Both the position numbers and the translations under genes were made by a program. The notes beneath the pieces are model-generated. The model had not been told where the DNA came from. It searched no databases and saw nothing but the letters and a program-made list of their open reading frames with translations. Below, piece by piece: positions 13,124 through 14,597 of a stretch of DNA of 14,597 nt (the stretch's first letter is position 1; every line of letters begins with the position of its first letter). Source of the DNA: SIG469 sp964384255 (GTDB taxonomy: Bacteria > Bacillota > Clostridia > Oscillospirales > Oscillospiraceae); the NCBI GenBank assembly GCA_964384255.1, contig CAYLKH010000058.1, forward strand, positions 1 to 14,597, given 5' to 3'.

Positions 13124-13261
13124 TTACTTGTTCAGCAGGTCGCGCAGCCGCTGCCGGAACTCGTCAAGGTCCTTGCACTCGTCAGCGAGTAGCAGGAGCT
13201 GGAGCCGTTCGGCCTTTTGGGTCTGCTGTACAAGCAATTCGCTCGCGGTGGGCGTGGTCAT
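13124..13261 (-). CDS. 45-residue coiled-coil protein
   Basis: A short, charged and Leu-rich protein (SELLVQQTQKAERLQLLLLA and DLDEFRQRLRDLLNK) predicted to be almost all helix, probably a coiled-coil dimer. ATG 13261 has GGGGAGG 5 nt upstream and is preferred over a TTG at 13375, which has no site and would add a low-complexity basic N-terminus. It is upstream of the ArdC-N-like gene on the same strand. Function unknown; a small partner or regulator of the neighbour is possible. Confidence 0.6.
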   Translation of the reverse strand: MTTPTASELLVQQTQKAERLQLLLLADECKDLDEFRQRLRDLLNK

Positions 13262-13380
13262 GTTCACCTCCCCTTTCTGGTCGCCGCGCTTCGGCGGTTC
13301 GCTGGGCGTTGGCCGCTGGGCCGTCCGCTTGGCCCGAATGATAGCAGCGGAATTTCCCGCCGTCAATACCCCCAAAACCG

Positions 13381-13420
13381 TTCCCCAGTCCCCCCTAAAG
13401 GGGGACTGGGGAAGTATTTT
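13381..13420 (+). terminator. Strong hairpin with T-run
   Basis: A perfect 14-bp stem (13381-13394 with 13400-13413) and a 5-nt loop, then GTATTTT on the plus strand. It lies upstream of the minus-strand gene pair and before the packaging gene, so it may block plus-strand read-through into the terminase region. The gap 13262-13614 otherwise holds the repeats and promoter listed separately. Confidence 0.6.
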
Positions 13421-13453
13421 TGCACAAAATTTTGCAGCTGAATTTGTGCAAAA
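13418..13453. promoter_or_regulatory. TTTTGCACAAA/TTTGTGCAAAA inverted repeat
   Basis: TTTTGCACAAA (13418-13428) is inverted as TTTGTGCAAAA (13443-13453), perfect 11-bp arms 14 nt apart. The shape is that of an operator for a dimeric regulator, about 50 bp upstream of the packaging-gene promoter. Confidence 0.45.
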
Positions 13454-13502
13454 TGCAGATTTTTTAAAAATCTTTCCCCTCGCTTAATTTAGCGTTTTTT
13501 GC

Positions 13503-13531
13503 TTGACCTCGACGGCAATTTAAACGATAAT
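13503..13531 (+). promoter_or_regulatory. Promoter of the terminase-small-subunit-like gene
   Basis: TTGACC (13503-13508), 17 bases, GATAAT (13526-13531). The predicted start of transcription falls inside the left arm of the long hairpin that follows, so the RNA would begin with that structure. Confidence 0.6.
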
Positions 13532-13587
13532 ATTTATACAAAAAGGGATGCACACGCTAGCGTGATGCATCCCCTTTTTGTATAAAT
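13532..13587 (+). promoter_or_regulatory. Long hairpin in the leader of the packaging gene
   Basis: Bases 13532-13552 pair with 13566-13587 over 21 bp with one bulged base, and the tip (13553-13564) lies next to the palindrome CACGCTAGCGTG (13553-13564). The right arm contains CCCCTTTTTG, so it could terminate transcription early, or stabilise the mRNA if read through. It ends 27 nt before the start codon. Confidence 0.7.
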
Positions 13588-13614
13588 CTATTCTTTCTTT
13601 GGGAGGCGAGTTTT

Positions 13615-14016
13615 TTGAGAATTCCCGATATTCCGTATACTGTTGATGAGCTTGAAGCTAAAATCAACGGTTATTTTACTGAGAACTCGGACAAAAGGTG
13701 GGGATTGTACGCACTGGCCGAATACCTGGGCGTTGATGGAGAAGTCCTGAAAAAGTATTTCCTTGACAGCTGTCAAACCTCTAAAGACAACAGCGTTGAG
13801 GAGAATGGGAGAATTCGGCTGTTAAAAAAGGCAAGGACGAGGATAATTGCACAGTTGGAAACGAGTAATCTTTGGAGCGGGAACAATTCAACTGACAAGA
13901 TTTTCAATAAGAAACAACCTTGGTATGGTGGTTTTTCGGACACGAAGACAACTGATGTTAACTTGAGCGAGATTAAAATCAGCTTTGGAAAGCTGGGGGA
14001 TAAGGGGTTCGATTAG
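13615..14016 (+). CDS. Terminase small subunit-like DNA-packaging protein
   Basis: A 133-residue protein fitting short terminase small subunits of Firmicutes phages: YTVDELEAKINGYF (8-21), a helix-turn-helix-like LYALAEYLGVDGEVLKKYF (31-49), KKARTRIIAQLE (71-82), and a C-terminal segment KIFNKKQPWYGGFSD (96-110) followed by a strand SEIKISFG. Small subunits bind the phage packaging site and bring the large ATPase. The TTG start at 13615 has GGGAGG 8 nt upstream. A large terminase gene does not follow within the window; a 500-nt repeat-rich gap comes next. A regulatory DNA-binding role is the alternative. Confidence 0.6.
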   Translation: MRIPDIPYTVDELEAKINGYFTENSDKRWGLYALAEYLGVDGEVLKKYFLDSCQTSKDNSVEENGRIRLLKKARTRIIAQLETSNLWSGNNSTDKIFNKKQPWYGGFSDTKTTDVNLSEIKISFGKLGDKGFD

Positions 14017-14143
14017 CTGTTGTGTACTTTTGCGGGTACTTTGGGCGGAGGGATGCGTGGCTTCATAAGCAATGCTGTAGTTTTTTCGGATGTGGTGCAG
14101 GGGGTTCCGTACCCTATGGCCTTTTAACGTTGGGGGATACCCT

Positions 14144-14161
14144 GGGGGGCTAATGCCCCCC
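14144..14161. other. GGGGGGC/GCCCCCC hairpin
   Basis: A perfect 7-bp G/C-only stem (14144-14150 with 14155-14161) with a TAAT loop, lacking a T-run. It may be a protein-binding or structural element of the presumed packaging region. Confidence 0.5.
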
Positions 14162-14209
14162 TGCCCGGAAAAGTGGCGGCGGATTCGCGCGAGCGCTACG
14201 TCCTATATA

Positions 14210-14249
14210 CACACGTCCATAAAAACCTGTAAAAGGCACACGTCCATAA
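14210..14249. repeat. Paired CACACGTCCATAA direct repeat
   Basis: The 13-mer CACACGTCCATAA is exact at 14210-14222 and 14237-14249, a spacing of 27 bp from start to start. Confidence 0.8.
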
Positions 14250-14304
14250 TTGTCAGTTTGTATGGGAATCGCGGTGCAAAGGCATACGCTGAAACGCCAT
14301 AGAA

Positions 14305-14347
14305 ATGCTATAAGGATGCTACAAGGATGCTATGAGGATGATACAGG
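14305..14347. repeat. 11-bp tandem repeat, four copies
   Basis: ATGCTATAAGG, ATGCTACAAGG, ATGCTATGAGG and ATGATACAGG follow each other without gaps (14305-14315, 14316-14326, 14327-14337, 14338-14347). The 11-bp period is close to one helical turn, as in sites for a protein that binds one face of DNA. Confidence 0.85.
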
Positions 14348-14388
14348 AAGGAGCAACAGCTCAGCGAATTCCCCTGCCGGGAAAGGGG

Positions 14389-14451
14389 GTGGGGGTAGCA
14401 GAAAAACAGGTGTGGGGTAACGGAAAACAGGTGGGGGTAGCAGAAAAACAG
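14389..14451. repeat. 21-bp tandem repeat, three copies
   Basis: Units at 14389-14409, 14410-14430 and 14431-14451 share GTGGGGGTAGCAGAAAAACA-type sequence; the first and third are identical, the middle one differs at a few positions. A partial fourth (GTGCAGGGTG) follows. The period is two helical turns. There are no spacers, so it is not a CRISPR. Confidence 0.9.
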
Positions 14452-14515
14452 GTGCAGGGTGTTCAGAATATGTGACCGCCGACTAAATAGCGAGGAAAAA
14501 CGAAGGAGAAAAATT

Positions 14516-14597
14516 ATGTGGGAAATTGTTCAGCCGCTTGTATCTGCCCTGGCGCCGGGGATAATCGTGGGCATTGTTCTGGCCTGGTGGAACCGGC
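14516..14597 (+). CDS. Small membrane-anchored phage protein (5' part only)
   Basis: The first 27 codons are seen before the window ends; AAGGAG lies 7-8 nt before ATG 14516. They begin MWEIVQPLVSALAPGIIVGI and continue to a WWNR boundary, i.e. one N-terminal transmembrane segment with a basic residue just after it, so the rest probably lies in the cytoplasm. I recall short phage proteins with this start near terminase genes, function unknown. The reading frame past 14597 cannot be assessed. Confidence 0.65.
   Translation, partial: MWEIVQPLVSALAPGIIVGIVLAWWNR

Larger units (their letters stand above)
14017..14515. other. Structured noncoding region after the packaging gene
   Basis: 499 nt with no convincing gene. 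It contains a TGTGTACTTT word (14021-14030) that is the inverse of the integrase-end repeat, a GGGGGGC-TAAT-GCCCCCC hairpin (14144-14161), a GCGCGAGCGC-like stretch near 14187-14196, paired CACACGTCCATAA, and two tandem repeat sets. The position beside a terminase-small-subunit-like gene is where cos or pac sites are commonly found, but I cannot identify a cut site. Confidence 0.6.

Noticed and set aside
13262..13375. N-terminal extension of the coiled-coil gene to a TTG at 13375
   Set aside because: No ribosome site at 13375, while GGGGAGG sits correctly before ATG 13261.
14090..14302. 70-codon plus-strand frame in the noncoding region
   Set aside because: No ribosome site, implausible composition, and it runs through the hairpin and direct repeats.
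14389..14451. CRISPR array
   Set aside because: The 21-bp units are directly abutting without spacers and there are no cas genes; the RAMP-like protein alone does not make a CRISPR system.

Overview
The window looks like the chromosome of a Clostridia-type Firmicute (a gut Oscillospiraceae-like lineage is my guess) that carries the left part of a temperate, tailed-phage-like prophage. Grounds: strong GGAGG-type ribosome sites, TTGaca/TATAAT promoters, tRNAs with encoded CCA, a lipoprotein signal, and phage protein families common in Clostridia. I recognised families by eye; no database search was possible.

Host flank (1-2760). A hairpin-rich intergenic repeat lies at the left edge. Two minus-strand host genes follow, each with its own promoter: a predicted right-handed beta-helix protein with a Gly/Pro tail (194-1495) and a nitroreductase-like lipoprotein (1579-2298). 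Next is a plus-strand tRNA operon, tRNA-Arg(CCT) and tRNA-Val(CAC), with a clear promoter and terminator. The prophage begins immediately after it, so the tRNA-Val/terminator region is the likely attachment locus. The right end of the prophage is outside the window.

Lysogeny module (2771-6364, minus strand). It holds a tyrosine integrase, a GNAT-type acetyltransferase overlapped by a 58-codon partner gene (toxin-antitoxin-like), an exported/membrane protein with GYEEG repeats, and a cI-like repressor. The acetyltransferase pair lies between two near-identical copies of a terminator-like repeat, like an inserted cassette. A divergent control region (6365-6493) with repeated operator-like sites separates this module from the lytic genes.

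Early lytic module (6494-12469, plus strand). A tightly packed run encodes a small phage protein, a Cro/DUF739-like regulator, a DUF6948-like protein, a protein with a 63-residue Gly-X tract, and several small proteins including two zinc knuckles. A protein with RAMP-like sequence features follows, then a DNA-metabolism set: ERF annealing protein, SSB, a DUF6291/replisome-organiser-like protein and a RuvC-like resolvase. These would act together in phage recombination and replication.

Switch and packaging region (12470-14597). A GC-rich minus-strand pair (ArdC-N-like protein plus a 45-residue coiled protein) interrupts the plus-strand run. After structured noncoding DNA comes a terminase-small-subunit-like gene. 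A 500-bp gap follows with an 11-bp repeat (four copies) and a 21-bp repeat (three copies), then the start of a small membrane protein cut by the window end. No capsid, tail or lysis genes are present here.
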